64,000 nt of DNA from Pseudoneurospora amorphoporcata (GCA_033297205.1 MU859078.1:208103-272102), one strand, 5' to 3'; counted from the first letter of the stretch, positions 10,228 through 23,940 are shown. Numbers and translations: made by a program. Notes: a model not told the origin generated them from the letters alone.

Positions 10228-12843
10228 TCAACTAACAGCCAAATACTCCATCTGAACGTCCCACTCAGACCCAAACCCCCTCAGCTTCCTTAGCAAAACC
10301 ACCTTGCTGCTACTCCTCCTCCTTGAACCCGTCGCCTCTTCTTTTCCGTCCCCACAGTCCGACATCAGCGCTGCCGTATGCACACGGAAGTGTTCTGGGA
10401 CGTCGTAAGGGGCGTCGGGACTGCGCATCCGTTGTTGGGTTTGGGCTCCTGGCGGTGAATGACTGGGACTGAAGGATATGCCGGATGATTGTTTTCGAGA
10501 ATGTCGCGACTGCGAGTGTGATTGAGATGTGGGATATGAGTGGTGGGCATTTGTTGTGGGGATGGGATTCCAGTTCATCTGGTGTTGCTGTTGTTGTTGG
10601 TTCTGAACAAGCGGGGTGGGTGGTTCGAGAAAGATGCTTGGTGTCGAATATGTGCCGGTCGTGGTTGTCCAGGCCGGTGACGTCGCTGGCACTGTGGCTG
10701 TCAATGTTGTTGCGGTGATTGCTGATGATAGTGTCATTGGAACTGTTACTGGCGAATTGTTTACGTCCACGTCCATGTACATCGTGCCGCTGGGCTCAGT
10801 AGTATCCATATCGTACGACGACGCAGCCGAGTAGGAACAACCGCTGAGCGAATGTACTGAGTGCTGATCTTCAGCGCGCAGCAGGGATGGGTCAACGGGG
10901 AGATCATGCGGGCTCATGCTGGGGTTCAACTGGGCGAGGTCGCATGTTCCTGAGCCAACTGATCCCGATCCGGATCCTGACGAGGATACTATGGTTGCGG
11001 TGCCGTCATGATCGTTATAACCGAAAGGCGTGTCTTGTAGCTCGCTGGACCACATCTCACCAGGGGCGAGAGGGTAGGAGAACGACGAGTCCGTTGTGTC
11101 TGGGGGAGAAGTATGTTGTGATGGTGCGTAATCGGAGTGAGGGGAGTGCAAATGTCTCTCCTCAAGCTTGATGGTGTAATCAGCTATCGAAGCCATAATG
11201 TCGGCGCGCCAGACATTCTCACGGCGGGCGGGGTTGCGACGAAGAAGGTCAAGGGCGGCGCGGCGAACTTCAGGATGGCGGCATTTGATAGCGACGAAGA
11301 ACAAGGGGGCTATGACGTGGGTTTCGAAGGTGAACATGGCCGAGAAGCGGCGTGCGTCTGTTGGTGAGGCTGTTGTCCCTGTTGCTGTAATTGTCCCGGC
11401 TTTGGTTGTCTGATTTTGACGTGCCATAGGGTTGGAACGAGTTTCCATGAAGGCGGCTGCCCGGGGAATAATTGCGGAAAAGAAAGATATGTGGTCATCA
11501 AAGGCGGTTTCGTTGGTGCTCAGTGCTGTTGATATCCAAATGTGGATGGTCTTGGTGTGTATTTCGATCAGGTCGACACACCCCGGTGGGAGAAGTTTTT
11601 GGTTTCTTGAAAGGAAGAGCGAGAATGCGACGTTAAACCTGGACAGCTTCCTCATCAACAGATCCTGCTCCCCTTCCAGTGCCCGCAGTTCTTCTGGCGA
11701 TACTTGTTGATACTTTGCCGGCTTTGATTTCTTTGTGAACCTGAGACACTCTTCCATAAAGTCATGTAGAGCGTACCGAACTTGGTCAATCGTTTCGAAG
11801 GTCATCGGAACGACGATCGACGTCTTCAAGGGTACTGGTATAGCAGTAGGATCTCCACCGATCATCAACAACGTTAGACTGATGCGAGTGTACATGGGAA
11901 CAATGTAATCCCGTATGATCGCAAATTCGGGATTCCCCCGCAGCGACGGCTTTTGTTCGAGCTCACTCAGTATCTGATGCCCTTGGTTTAAGTGGATAAG
12001 TGATTCGACGTCCTTGACTTGCATAAACTCGAGAAAGACGAAGAGGATGCAGGTGAGAAGTGGTACAAGGGGCCTTGAGTCGACATCTGGCATCCGGTCC
12101 AAAAGACAAGAAATGGCTTTGTTGTATTGAAATAGCGCAAATGATTGCTTGTCGGTAATGTCGACGTAGGGTGCCACCGCACTGCGTACCATTACCTCGT
12201 GCAAGCTGCTAACCGCCAACACGGCGTGTTTCACGGCTGGTTCGGATTCGCAGATTTGGAGCACAAGCACACGCCAAAAAGCACCGTCGAAGTCACCGGA
12301 AAGACAAGGTGCCGTGACTTCCCGGAAGAAGTGAAAGGAACGCTTTTCGTCGGAAGAGGCCCATTCATAAAAAACAGATAGCGAGCCGCGAGGGTTGTTG
12401 GCACCGGTCTGGGACACCCCGCCGGATCTTCGGGGTCTCCTGCTGACCATGGTTTTTGCGTCCAAGTATCCATCGCATCTTCGGCCAGTCTTTGTGCAAC
12501 GGACACAAAGTGGTTTCGCCTCATCGCACTTGACTTTGCGGATTCTATGCGCGAGTGTCAGGTATAATTCCAGTTGATGGAGGGCGTCAAGGGGAAATCC
12601 GGTTGTTGATGTACTCATTTACCCCAAGCTTTTTGCGAGACTGGGCAGCTGGGGATGGGGAGCTCGGACTTACTTGCAGGTTAGACATCCAGTTCTGACT
12701 TTCTTCGACCCTTTCCTTCCCGACTGAGCAGGGCGAGGTGTAGAAGATGATGTTCCTGAGGGGTCTGGACGGGGACCCGTGATAGTCATGGTCTCCCTGG
12801 TACCCTTAGCTCGGTGATAACCCATCTCTATTTGCTGTTGCAT
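10228..12843 (-). CDS. Zn(II)2Cys6 fungal transcription factor (828 aa)
   Basis: Exon 1 is 12674-12843 and exon 2 is 10228-12544. The intron has a GTAAGT donor, a CTGAC branch site and a CATAG acceptor, and it splits the zinc cluster. Once joined, residues 53-80 give the full C-x2-C-x6-C-x6-C-x2-C-x6-C binuclear cluster (GCLTCK, RKVKC, LCVRC, GRRC). A basic segment precedes it (GRKGSKKVR). The middle, about residues 120-480, is helical and resembles the fungal-specific regulatory domain of the UPC2-like class (HAVLAVSSLHE, a typical motif). The C-terminal third is Ser/Thr/Gln-rich with a poly-Gln run, as in activation domains. The ATG at 12843 is the first after an in-frame stop. The target genes cannot be read from sequence. 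The long gene-free region upstream may be its regulatory space. Confidence 0.9.
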
Positions 12844-14551
12844 CTTGTCTGGGGGGGGGTTGGTAGTAGGTCAAGTTCGGACTCAGAGATTGTTCATGAA
12901 ATCCGAGCAGTCCTGGTTCGGGAAGTTGACTAAGAGGAGAGAAGGGGCCGGGATAAAGACCGCCTTCGTTAAGGAAAAAGGAAAGGAGGCGAATTGGTAT
13001 GTAATGTGTAGAACATGAATGGGTAAGATATCAAGTAGACCGAGAGTAAGCTTCGTGGATCAAGGGTAGAAGGCCGAAGTGGTTGTGCCCTCACATATAA
13101 ACATATAAACGAAAAGCATATGAGGCGGTTGTACCTGGGCCAAGCGAGAGCGGATGAAATAAGCCCTGAACTTGGGGAAGTATCCATCATATCTTGGTCC
13201 TATACACCCCGCCCAGGATGGGACCCCAACCAAAGGCATAAGGGAGGTTTAAAATGGGAATGGGATGGGATGGGGAAGGGTATGATGATGCCGGTAGCGT
13301 AGGTGCATGCCGTAACGCCTCACTGTCGAGCGAACCAGGAAGGTACCCTTTTTTTGCCCCGTCCCTTGGTCGGATGGTATGATTCTGTGCTTGTCCCCTG
13401 GTCGCCGCAAGGCGCCAATCGCATCAGGGAAGGGTAGCGGTAGCATTAGTGGGACAGTACAAAGTACGGCTTGCTAAGCACGTGTGTTCTCTGGACGGGG
13501 ATCTCCTTGCTCTGACATAGTTCTGGGCATGTTCAACTCCTGTCTCGTCTGTGCCCGTGTTGTCGTCTGGATGGATGCAGGACGGTGTCCTCCCCATGAT
13601 GGATTGGAAAAGCCACCTGCAGATGGTCTCTTCCGCCTCTTTGAGATGGCCTCCTCCGCCTCCTTGACTTGCGCAATATGGCAAGCTGTGCTGGAAGAGG
13701 AAGACAGGCAGAAGGATTTGGTGACAATCCAGAAGCCGCCAAGCCGGGGCAAGAAAACCTTCCCAGAGGAAGATGTCATGTTACACCGGCAAGCATGACC
13801 AACAGCATCGAGGACCGACCCGCCATCATCTGAATCCCGTTGACGTGGAGCAATGTCCTGGTTCTCCATGGTCCTGGCTTGCCGCATATGTGCCCAGCCG
13901 CCATTGAAGCTCATCTCAACATTGCCATCCTCCTCACTGCCACGGCGTACGTAATTGAGCCGTGATATCAGATGGGGACGGGAGTGTACATGATCGATCC
14001 TGGGAGATTGTTGGCCAACGAAATCAGGCACCAGTTTAACGTCCCGTAGACTTGAAACAGTGGCCGTTGAGGTGAGGCATACCGAGGAGAGACCGGGGCA
14101 GTGAACGGGAGACGGTGCTAATTCCACTCGGCGACATGGAAAGATGCTCGATCCCTGAAAGTCATTAGTAATACAGAAGCAGCATCGTCGTTCGTCGCTT
14201 CCGTCGGGTTTGGTGCTTGTTGTCGAGTTTTAGGTTACACTATCTGCTTGTCACTTTCTGTCATGAGGGGTTGACAAGGGTTGCTGACTGCCGGGGGCTC
14301 GGGTAGCAACGTGGTGCTAGCGCTTACCCTGTGATGTCTAACGACGGAGTTAGCGGCTATGCTGTTATCTCCAGGCTTTACTAACGACCAACGATAACAG
14401 CTTGTCATGGCACCTAACAGCAGTCTCCCATTAACAGAGAATTGAGGAAACAGCAACTCTTAGGTACTCGGTCAACGCAACTTCCAGCCTTCAACTGTAC
14501 CTTCCCCTACCCCTACACCAGCGGTCCTCGAAGTCGTACTTTCTTTCATCC

Positions 14552-14757
14552 CTTTAGCTGGGAAAATGTATCCTTTTTGCCAAGGCCGTCTTTTGACCAA
14601 TCGGTTGGCGTTAATTTTATCCACAGATACTTCTTGGCCACGGAGACACCTAAGTTTAGTTGGTTTTTGCGCGCGCTTGGCGAATTTTTGGAAGGCCACT
14701 AAGTACCGGAAGTAGAAGGGTGGTCTTGGCAAAAAGGATACATTTTCCCAGCTAAAG
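14552..14757. repeat. Perfect 33-bp inverted repeat with 140-bp loop
   Basis: The arm at 14552-14584 begins CTTTAGCTGGGAAAATG. It is the exact reverse complement of the arm at 14725-14757. Beyond 33 bp the match decays in both directions. A transcript would fold into a long stem-loop. It may be a small foldback element or one copy of a duplication inserted in reverse. No target-site duplication was obvious. Confidence 0.85.
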
Positions 14758-17367
14758 ACATACCTCTAAGCAGAGTCCATAACACCGAAATGTTGACGAA
14801 TCGAGGTGGTACCTAGACTCTAATGGAAGTACTACCGTACAACTGGCCTTAGCCATCAGAAAAGAGTTATTGTTCCAGGTCCCGCGTATTCACGATACTA
14901 GCGTCTCCCCGTCTTTGGTACCTCGCACTATTTGTTGAAGCCCCCTACCTGATTCTGCGCATGATCTCCTCAAAGGTGAGATTCTTAGCTTTATGCCTTT
15001 TTATCCTTTCCCATCCACTATTTTACCGACCTTGTCTTGCCCTGCCACAATCAACCACCAGTCAACATCTAGATACCAACCTTTAACACAATCGTCGTGG
15101 ACGTTGAGTGTCAAGCTACGGACGGGAAGAAACAGAGCAACCAGGACGGCAGTTCCTCCATATTCACCTCAAAAGGCTTCACGGTTACCACGCCCTCGCA
15201 AGCCGACGAATGAAATAATATACCATCCAGCAGGGCGGGCATGATACGAGTTTGAGACAGCCGGGATCTTATCCCTTTCGTTTCCATGGTCAAAGGGTAA
15301 GTACTGTATCTGTCTCCCCCGCTTCAACAAACTTCTCAACAGATGAGACCATGCAACCTTTAAATGCATGGTTCTACTTGACTCCCCGGCCGCGCCATGT
15401 TGATAGGGATAGACGACGACGCCTGGTTACACCAAAGCCAAAGCTGATGCCGCCACTGGATTCTACATATGGCTCTACCCAGCTGACTAAAATACGCTTA
15501 TCTTAGTTACATACATGAGTCTCTCAGAATTCTAGTTGTCCTACTGGGCAACGCTATGACAACTCGCCTTCTTCTCGGGAGTTTTGCGTCTAAATCTGCG
15601 TCTAAGCCGGCTGGGTGGTCACAGTGACGGCAGCAGTGTTACCTCATAGCCTCCTTCCGGTGGATCGGCGCTGTTAGCCACACCGCCCTTCCGTGTCCCG
15701 TGTTCCGTGTTTCGGCCTCCGAGCCACTCCGTCTCCGAGCTCCATCTGCGTCACTGGCTTCGTCGTCTCCGTTCAACATCCGCAGCAGTTCATGGGCTTT
15801 CCACGCCCAAGAACAGGCTATTCGCGGAACTCAAGATACTTCTCGTTTTGAGTCTAGTCTAGAACAACAACACTATCCTGTCACCAATACTTCTTTTCAG
15901 CGAAGGACCATATCACCGGCCACCATCTTCAAGCCATATTCGTGTAACGCTGGATGGATTGGAAATATCGTCGGATATAAGACCCAAGCGGCCAGCAGTT
16001 GCCCTTGTCAGCCTCGATGCTCATAGGGCTGGGCCCAACCAAGACATTTGTCAGATTTCACCGGGAAAGAAAATAAACTACTCGCTAGGCCCGCATGGCC
16101 GCAGCATTCTATGCATTTACAAGTCCTATCTGGGGGCGTCACTTGGGGGTAGATGGTGTGGCCGCGCCTCATCAAGTGACTCGAGGTTGAAATCGGTCGC
16201 CTTGTATTAACCTCATACGTTCGGCTTCACATCACCACTTCATCGTTCTTTGCCTTACTACAAGCGCTATGCGAGACGGAATTTGCCCGATGGTCAACTA
16301 GCAATTTCCAGCCAGGCACAACGAGATGGGAATAGCATCTCCTTACAGGGTTAGAGGTGTGAGCTTCACCTCTGGTAGGAGAACAAGACTGGTACAGTTA
16401 GGTGCCGTGACCATCACTTCCTCCAGCTCTTTATTTTCAGCAAGTTTAACCTTCTTTCCATGACACTCGCTTGGGCAACATTGAACATCCACCACCAAGC
16501 CCTGCGCCACACCGCCGAACTAGATAGGCAACGATATTATTTCGCTGATGAAATGGCGGGCTTCTTTGACTCATTGGCAGAATTGGCAGCGTAGCTTTGT
16601 ATTCATGCGGCACCAGGCAAGAATGAAAAAAAGATTGGTCTGGTCCAGTCCCGGTCCCACCTGTCCAAGTGCGAGCTCCTCGGACTTTTCTAACCCCTCT
16701 GCAACCACTCACCTTTCCCCAATCTAAATACAACCCGCTTCCCACACACATACGCGCATATGATTTCAATACCGGAAGCAAGACGATTTCGACCCGACCG
16801 GAAGAAACGCGGTAGCGCTGCTGTTGCCGAATTTGGTGAACATCATCACATCACATTTACCAAAAACCCCCACGTGCTACTTACCCGATGTTGGGATATG
16901 GCAAAGCACATCAACACACCCACTCAACGTCACGAAAACGTGCCTTTTTGCATATCCCTCATGGATTTAAGCGCGCGTCTGGAATGGAGATGGTGTGGAA
17001 ACAAAAGATAACCTGAAATGATGAAGTTATGCCGCACAGCTTCATCAAGAGCTTAATGTCTAGATTCCGGAGAGAGATGAAACATGATCACCAGCTACGC
17101 CTTCACGTCTGGATGTGACTTTCAAAGCCTCAAGGTAGCAGTGGGGTTAAATCCGCAGTGTTCTCTGTCATTGCCGGCCTCGTTGAGGACATGAAAACGG
17201 CTTCTAAATCAGGGAGAGAAAGAGGCAGGACAATGCGTGACTTGACTTCAACTCAGCTGAATCTCTAACAACCTGCTTGCTACTGTTCTCAATGGCATCC
17301 ACAGGCAAAGCACCCAAAGACTGTCTTCGGAGCATAATGCTCGTGGCAGCGCAGCAGAGGGAAAACG

Positions 17368-17415
<48 letters not shown>
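17368..17415. repeat. Homopolymer A tract, 48 nt
   Basis: This is a pure run of 48 A on the plus strand, unusually long for this window. The flanks do not look like a retroposed gene, and no target duplication was seen. Confidence 0.85.
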
Positions 17416-17416
<1 letters not shown>

Positions 17417-20400
17417 GCCGTCCCACAGACATCCACTCATGCATCATTCCTTCTTCCCCTCCCCCTTTTCCGTCTTCGGTACTCGATTACCCATCCAATT
17501 GCATCTAAAACTTAACAGGCTGGAATGAACTTTATATCACCACTTCACATTAACCAGTACGCCTTACCCTACTTTACCTACTCTGCCCATCTTCTACTCT
17601 AGCGTACCCCTGGAACAAGACATAGCCTGAGTAGGTAGCAAAGCATTGCTTAGCATTGCCGTCCACTCCAACACTCACACATCTATTCACTGCTACACAC
17701 ATGCAAGATAAACTTTCCATCTATATACCTACATCTCGAAATAAACCGGATCCCCTACGCCACAACCGGGCGTTACTCCGCCGTCTTTACGACCAAAGAA
17801 TTCGGTAGCTAAAACACCCTTGTATGCTCTAGGATTTGCAGAAAGAAACCCATTCAACATATTCCATTGAATCAAAGTATTTAGAATTATCTTCCCACCT
17901 TCCCATCTTGATTCAACTGCTTCATGTTCCATGGAGCAGACGAGGACATAAGTATTGTACAGTAGAGCTGGTGGGGAGAATATTGGATATGTATAAAGGG
18001 CTGCTAGATATAAAAGGGAGGAGAAAAGCGAAAGAATTTGTCATCAGGCTCTGTTGGTTTTTGGAATTTAGCCTCTTCCGAGTCCTACACAGGAATGATT
18101 TTGTAGAGTCGCTTCACCGGCTTTGTTTGTGTGAGTCGGGTTTGCTTCCGCCATTGAACATACGACACTTTGCACACCTTCTCTGTTCGTTTGGTGGCAC
18201 GCTGGATGTATGCATACCCCCGATAGGTATGTAGGTATCAGAAGAATTAGAGGAAAATGAGTGAGGACCAGTTTGCACATATTCATCCATGTGTGTCATG
18301 ACACCTGTTTCTTGGAGAGGTGGTAAAGTGCAGTTGAAGAAGTGGACGGACGAAAAGTTTCCAACTCGCAATATACCCGTATCGTTCCTGCTACATTTGA
18401 ACCAAAGTACTCCAGTTCTTCCCGCTTGGGATAGCCCTTTTTCACTGCAATCGCCGCTTGGGACCGCATAAGTAGATACCTACCTACCCTTCATGATGCT
18501 TGATCACGGGTAGGCATCTCTATCCATTTCTCTGCATCGTTCCGGTCACCCCAAAATGAACTGTTAGGTGCCAGGATGAGAAGGCTATGGATGTGAACCA
18601 CCCCATTACCAGCTCCGAGATCGTAAAATACGGAAATATTCGAGAGATCGGTTTGGGAGTATCGTGGAGGCGTAGTTCCATCTTGTTACTCGTAAGGCTC
18701 AGTCCTGATTGCCTGAGTGTTCCATCCAAGCGACCCGGACCGGAGATGGTCCCGGTCGTTCAGTCACTGGTCCTCATCAACCGACTCTGCCTTCCTGAAC
18801 ACATGAAATTAGACAAGACCGGCGCTTATTCTGCCACTGACGTCTGTCGGATGGTTCCAAAGTAGGGGTAGTAACAGGCAGCAGAATTCCGCTTCCCGGT
18901 CTACATCAAAGCGGGAGAGGCTTGGTACCTTGCTTAGTTCCAAATGGGCGGAGATAAGGGGAAGTGAGTTTGAATGTACCACCTCCATTCAAGACTGGAA
19001 AGATGGTCTATTGGCACAGTAAAGGAGGGCAGATATGGGGCAGGGTGAGTTCCACGTGCCCACCAATGGTTCCGTAAACAACGGATGTTGCTTGGCCTTC
19101 CGTCGAGTCCACGCCCCTGCCATGGACTCGATATGCTTTGCTGTCCTGGACATGATGCCGGGGAAATAGGCTTCCCGTCTCGGTCAACTCCTGAGAGCCT
19201 TGTGCCTTCTTACACTTGCAGTATGCGTCTCTAAGCCTTCTTCATCCAGCTGGGTTCGTTTGGCGACTGAACGTATTCACTTCGTTCATACCGAGTCTTA
19301 GTTCATACCCTAGGCCCAGATCTCACAACAGAGGCTTGGGGGCACCCCGTCGTGATCTTGCCCTGTCCATGATGAGAGTACTATGTTTAGCAAAAAATGT
19401 CGGAACTCAATCAGGCTTCCGAGTAATTCGTGGCAGGGGTAGGTAGAAGGCATCTGAGCTGAAAGGACAAAGGTTTAATCGACTGAAGATAACTTCGTGC
19501 CTGGTGATAGAACCACCAAGCCTTGCTTGCGCCAACACGACATGTGAATATCGTGAAGCCTAAGGCTGGAATCAGTCTTGATTGGCATTGACAGGCCGGT
19601 GTAGAATATTATTCTGTCGCCTGAGAAGAAATGGTTAACCCTGTCGAGCTCAGCCCCGTTTTGGCTCCGCGCGGGTTGCAGTTATATCGGATCTGGATCG
19701 TGGAGGCATCGGACTTCGGAAGGTCCCCTTGGACCCTGAATGGTCAGCTGGGTGCGTGCCGCAGCGTTTTCGGCCTTCCGGGGTTACAGTGGGGTAGGTA
19801 GCACCCGCGGTACTACGCTACAGGTTACCGGCCCCCTACAGGTAGAGAGGTACCTCAAGCTTTTAGCCCAGCCTTCTACCAGCCGGGCGCCGAGCAGTTC
19901 GGGGAGAACTCCTGGAGGTACTAGATATCGGCTTGCCGGGGCGGAGCCGTACGGCCGGCGCGTGCCTGCCCCTTAAAACCCTGGGGGCCCGTTCTCAGTC
20001 GGGTCGCGGGTCGGTCGTTTGCTCTTCCTTGTCCACAGTCTGTCTTAGTCGCAAAGATCAGACGTCACTCGCTTGAAGCGGCATGCGGGTTCCTGCGACG
20101 TCCAGAGCGGACTCATACCTACTAGGTACCTATCAGTGTTCAAACGGACTCCCTCGAATCGAATCGTGATAAGACGACAGCTGCAGCCTGCCAGCTTGCC
20201 GGCCGTTATTCTGCCCCATTTCGCGTGGTCTGTGATAGCAGCACTGGCGTAGGTTGACCTGTGGCATCGAGCACGGCATCTGTACAGGCCACCGTGGTGC
20301 ATGCGCCAACCCTGACCGCCTTGTTGTTCGTACTGCGGGGGAGGGGCAAATTTGTCCAAGCATCCAATGTCACGGATCAAACTTGCACTGGAACTTCCTT

Positions 20401-21138
20401 CCCTTCACTGAAGTCGAGAAATGAAGTGAATGGAATGACCTCCTAGCCAACAAGATGAAGCTTTGATCTGTCAGCAGGTTTGGCGGCGGTAGAACATATT
20501 CGAAGGTTCCGGCGGCACCGTCGCTTTGCCAGGTGTGTCGACCTGAGGATCCTCGGAGGGATGGCAGAAGCGGTGCCTGGCGCCCTACAGAATGGGCGAA
20601 AACCTAGAAGGTACCTTAAGCACGGACCTTTATCGCCCCAGAAAGGCTCCGCTCATACTTCGTCATCCAAATGGTCGCCTGGCGGGGCGGTTTGTGGTGA
20701 ACGAGGTGCTGTTGCCGCTCCCAGCTGCTGGCCACCAGCTGCCTGCCCGTGGTTGGCTGTAATGGCCTTAGATGCTTGGAGGGAGGAAGCGGTGCCACTC
20801 TGGCGTCGGCGCAGTGAGTGGTGTCCTCCCAATGAAACTTCCACTTCCATGCCGTGACAAACCTGAACGTTAAACGCAACCAACCTCCAACACCACAACG
20901 CAAAGGCACTTCGTCCCTCCGACTCGTCCTTCTTTTCCATCCCAACACCATTCACATCATTCACCTCGCCGTCCAGTCCCCCAAGAATCCCTTTATCTGC
21001 GGGTCTTGAGGCTACGAATTTATTTCTTTTTTTTACAAAACCACTTCTTCCCACTACATCCTCTCCGTGGATTAGCATCACCGTCCGCGATACCCAAACA
21101 CCCATTTATTCTAGAGATCCATCAACACATTCCTCAAA

Positions 21139-23940
21139 ATGGCTCCCGAACCTAATCCCGACCATGTCGAGCACAAGAAGAAGGTCAACTTGATGTACGT
21201 AAAGCAGCGACCCCAACCGCGAGAGCTCTCGAAGCTGTCGCGCCCCCCCTCATCGCGATGGACGCCAAGCTGACATGAAACTCAATAGGGACGCTTCTGG
21301 TGCCGAGCACAGGGCCGTACGTTTAACCTCGCTTGCCCGCGAAAGCCCTCTCAAGAGTCGCTTGTACTGACCGGAACAACAGGAAGATGATACTGCCACC
21401 GCTATTCTCAAGAAGAAGAAGAAGCCCAACCAGCTGATGTATGTTGACGTTGACGATGCGGGGCACAGCAACATGAGCTAACAATATGCAGGGTTACTGA
21501 CGCCGTCAACGATGATAACTCGATTATCGCCCTCTCCAACAACACCATGGAGCAGCTGCAGCTCTTCCGTGGTGATACCGTTCTCGTCCGCGGAAAGAAG
21601 AGAAAGGACACTGTCTTGATTGTCCTTGCCGATGACGATCTCGATGATGGCAGCGCCCGCCTCAACCGCGTTGTTCGCCACAACCTCCGCGTCAAGCATG
21701 GTGACATTGTCACCATCCACCCCTGCCCCGATATCAAATATGTTAGTCTAAGCAGTCGCCTACCTCTGTGATGCACTTTTTGCTGACACATACGTTCTCT
21801 CGCAGGCCAAGCGTATCGCCGTCCTTCCTATCGCCGATACCGTGGAGGGCATCACCGGATCCCTCTTCGACGTCTTCCTTGCTCCCTACTTCCGCGAGGC
21901 CTACCGCCCTGTCAGGCAAGGCGATCTCTTTATTGTCCGCGGCGGTATGAGGCAAGTCGAGTTCAAGGTCGTCGAGGTAGACCCACCAGAGTATGGTATT
22001 GTCGCCCAGGATACCGTCATCCACTGCGAGGGCGAGCCCATCCAGCGTGACGAGGAGGAGAACAACCTGAATGAGGTCGGCTACGATGACATCGGTGGCT
22101 GCCGCAAGCAGATGGCTCAGATTCGCGAAATGGTTGAGCTGCCCCTCAGGCATCCTCAGCTTTTCAAGTCCATTGGTATCAAGCCGCCCCGTGGTGTCCT
22201 GCTTTATGGCCCCCCAGGTACCGGTAAGACTCTGATGGCTCGCGCCGTCGCCAACGAGACCGGTGCCTTTTTCTTCTTGATCAACGGTCCTGAGATCATG
22301 TCCAAGATGGCCGGTGAGTCCGAGTCCAACCTGCGCAAGGCCTTCGAAGAGGCTGAGAAGAACTCGCCCGCTATCATCTTCATCGATGAGATCGACTCTA
22401 TTGCCCCCAAGCGTGACAAGACCAACGGCGAAGTGGAGCGTCGCGTTGTCTCCCAGCTTCTTACTCTCATGGATGGCATGAAGGCCCGTTCCAACGTTGT
22501 TGTCATGGCTGCCACCAACCGTCCCAACTCGATCGATCCCGCTCTCCGTCGTTTCGGTCGTTTCGATCGTGAGGTCGATATCGGCATCCCCGACCCTACC
22601 GGCCGTCTCGAGATTCTCCAGATCCACACCAAGAACATGAAGCTCGGCGATGACGTCGATCTTGAGCAGATTGCTGCCGAGACCCACGGTTACGTTGGTT
22701 CCGATATTGCTGCCCTCTGCTCCGAGGCTGCCATGCAGCAGATTCGTGAGAAGATGGATCTCATTGATCTTGACGAAGACACGATCGACGCCGAGGTCCT
22801 CGACTCTCTTGGTGTTACCCAGGAGAACTTCCGTTTCGCTCTCGGTGTCTCCAACCCCTCGGCCCTCCGCGAGGTTGCCGTTGTCGAGGTTCCCAACGTT
22901 CGTTGGGAGGATATCGGTGGTCTCGAGACTGTCAAGCAGGAGCTCAGGGAGAGTGTCCAGTACCCCGTCGACCATCCTGAAAAGTTCCTCAAGTTCGGTC
23001 TTTCGCCATCTCGTGGTGTTCTTTTCTACGGTCCTCCCGGTACCGGTAAGACAATGTTGGCTAAGGCTGTTGCGAACGAGTGTGCGGCCAACTTCATCTC
23101 CGTCAAGGGACCCGAGCTGCTTTCCATGTGGTTCGGTGAGTCTGAAAGCAACATTCGTGATATCTTCGACAAGGCCCGCGCTGCTGCTCCTTGTGTCGTC
23201 TTCCTCGACGAGTTGGATTCCATTGCCAAGGCCCGTGGTGGCTCTGTTGGTGATGCTGGTGGCGCCTCTGACCGTGTTGTCAACCAGCTTCTTACCGGTA
23301 AGTTAATGTTGACTTGTTTCCTGTTTCCATGCTAACTTCGTCTATAGAAATGGACGGTATGACCTCGAAGAAGAACGTCTTCGTCATCGGTGCTACCAAC
23401 CGTCCCGAGCAGCTCGACCCCGCGCTCTGCCGTCCCGGCCGTCTTGACTCCCTCATCTACGTTCCTCTTCCCGATGAGGCTGGCCGTCTTGGCATTCTCA
23501 AGGCTCAGCTCCGCAAGACTCCTGTCGCTTCCGATGTTGACCTGAACTACATCGCCTCCAAGACCCACGGCTTCTCTGGTGCCGATCTTGGCTTCATCAC
23601 CCAGCGTGCTGTCAAAATCGCCATCAAGGAGTCTATCACCGCCGATATCCAGCGCACCAAGGAGCGCGAGGCTGCTGGCGAGGATGTTGAGATGGAGGAT
23701 GAGGTTGAGGACCCCGTTCCCGAGCTTACCAAGCGTCACTTCGAGGAGGCCATGTCCATGGCTCGTCGCTCCGTCAGTGACGTCGAGATCCGTCGCTATG
23801 AGGCTTTCTCCCAGCAGATGAAGAACGCTGGTCCGGGCGCCTTCTTCAAGTTCCCCGAGGGTGGTGTTGAGAGCAGCGGCAATGGTGGTGCTGGCAACTC
23901 GTTTGGCGATGCTGGCAACGATGATGATCTTTACAACTAA
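21139..23940 (+). CDS. Cdc48/p97 AAA ATPase (824 aa)
   Basis: Cdc48 is the hexameric segregase that extracts ubiquitylated proteins, for example in ER-associated degradation with Ufd1-Npl4. The exons are 21139-21194, 21289-21316, 21383-21438, 21492-21741, 21806-23297 and 23348-23940, and all phases agree. The order is the N domain (about 1-200), D1 with Walker A GPPGTGKT near residue 265 and Walker B FIDEID, then D2 with a second GPPGTGKT near 539 and FLDELD near 596. Arg-finger regions are present (NRPNSIDPALRRFGRFDRE and the D2 equivalent). The C terminus ends DDDLYN, a hydrophobic-Tyr-X type tail. The length matches fungal Cdc48. Codon use is strongly C-ending, as in highly expressed Neurospora genes. 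The first three introns crowd into 300 nt, and exon 2 is only 28 nt. Confidence 0.98.

Larger units (their letters stand above)
12844..21138. other. 8.3-kb gene-free stretch between two divergent genes
   Basis: This region lies upstream of both the C6 factor (-) and cdc48 (+). The open frames in it are short, mutually overlapping and without convincing splice partners. The longest is a 217-codon minus frame at 13474-14127. Contents seen are a perfect inverted repeat (14552-14757), a 48-nt A tract (17368-17415) and a GC-rich block near 19700-20000. No tRNA, 5S rRNA or RIP-like tract was recognised. Long non-coding transcripts or a long 5' UTR of the transcription factor are possible. Confidence 0.5.

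Noticed and set aside
13474..14127. 217-codon minus frame in the gene desert
   Set aside because: No domain, no biased codons, overlapped by plus frames, no splice partners.
17368..17415. Poly(A) tail of a retroposed gene
   Set aside because: No gene-like sequence precedes the tract in the right direction and no target duplication was found.
21743..22975. 410-codon minus frame opposite cdc48
   Set aside because: Shadow of the strongly biased cdc48 exon.
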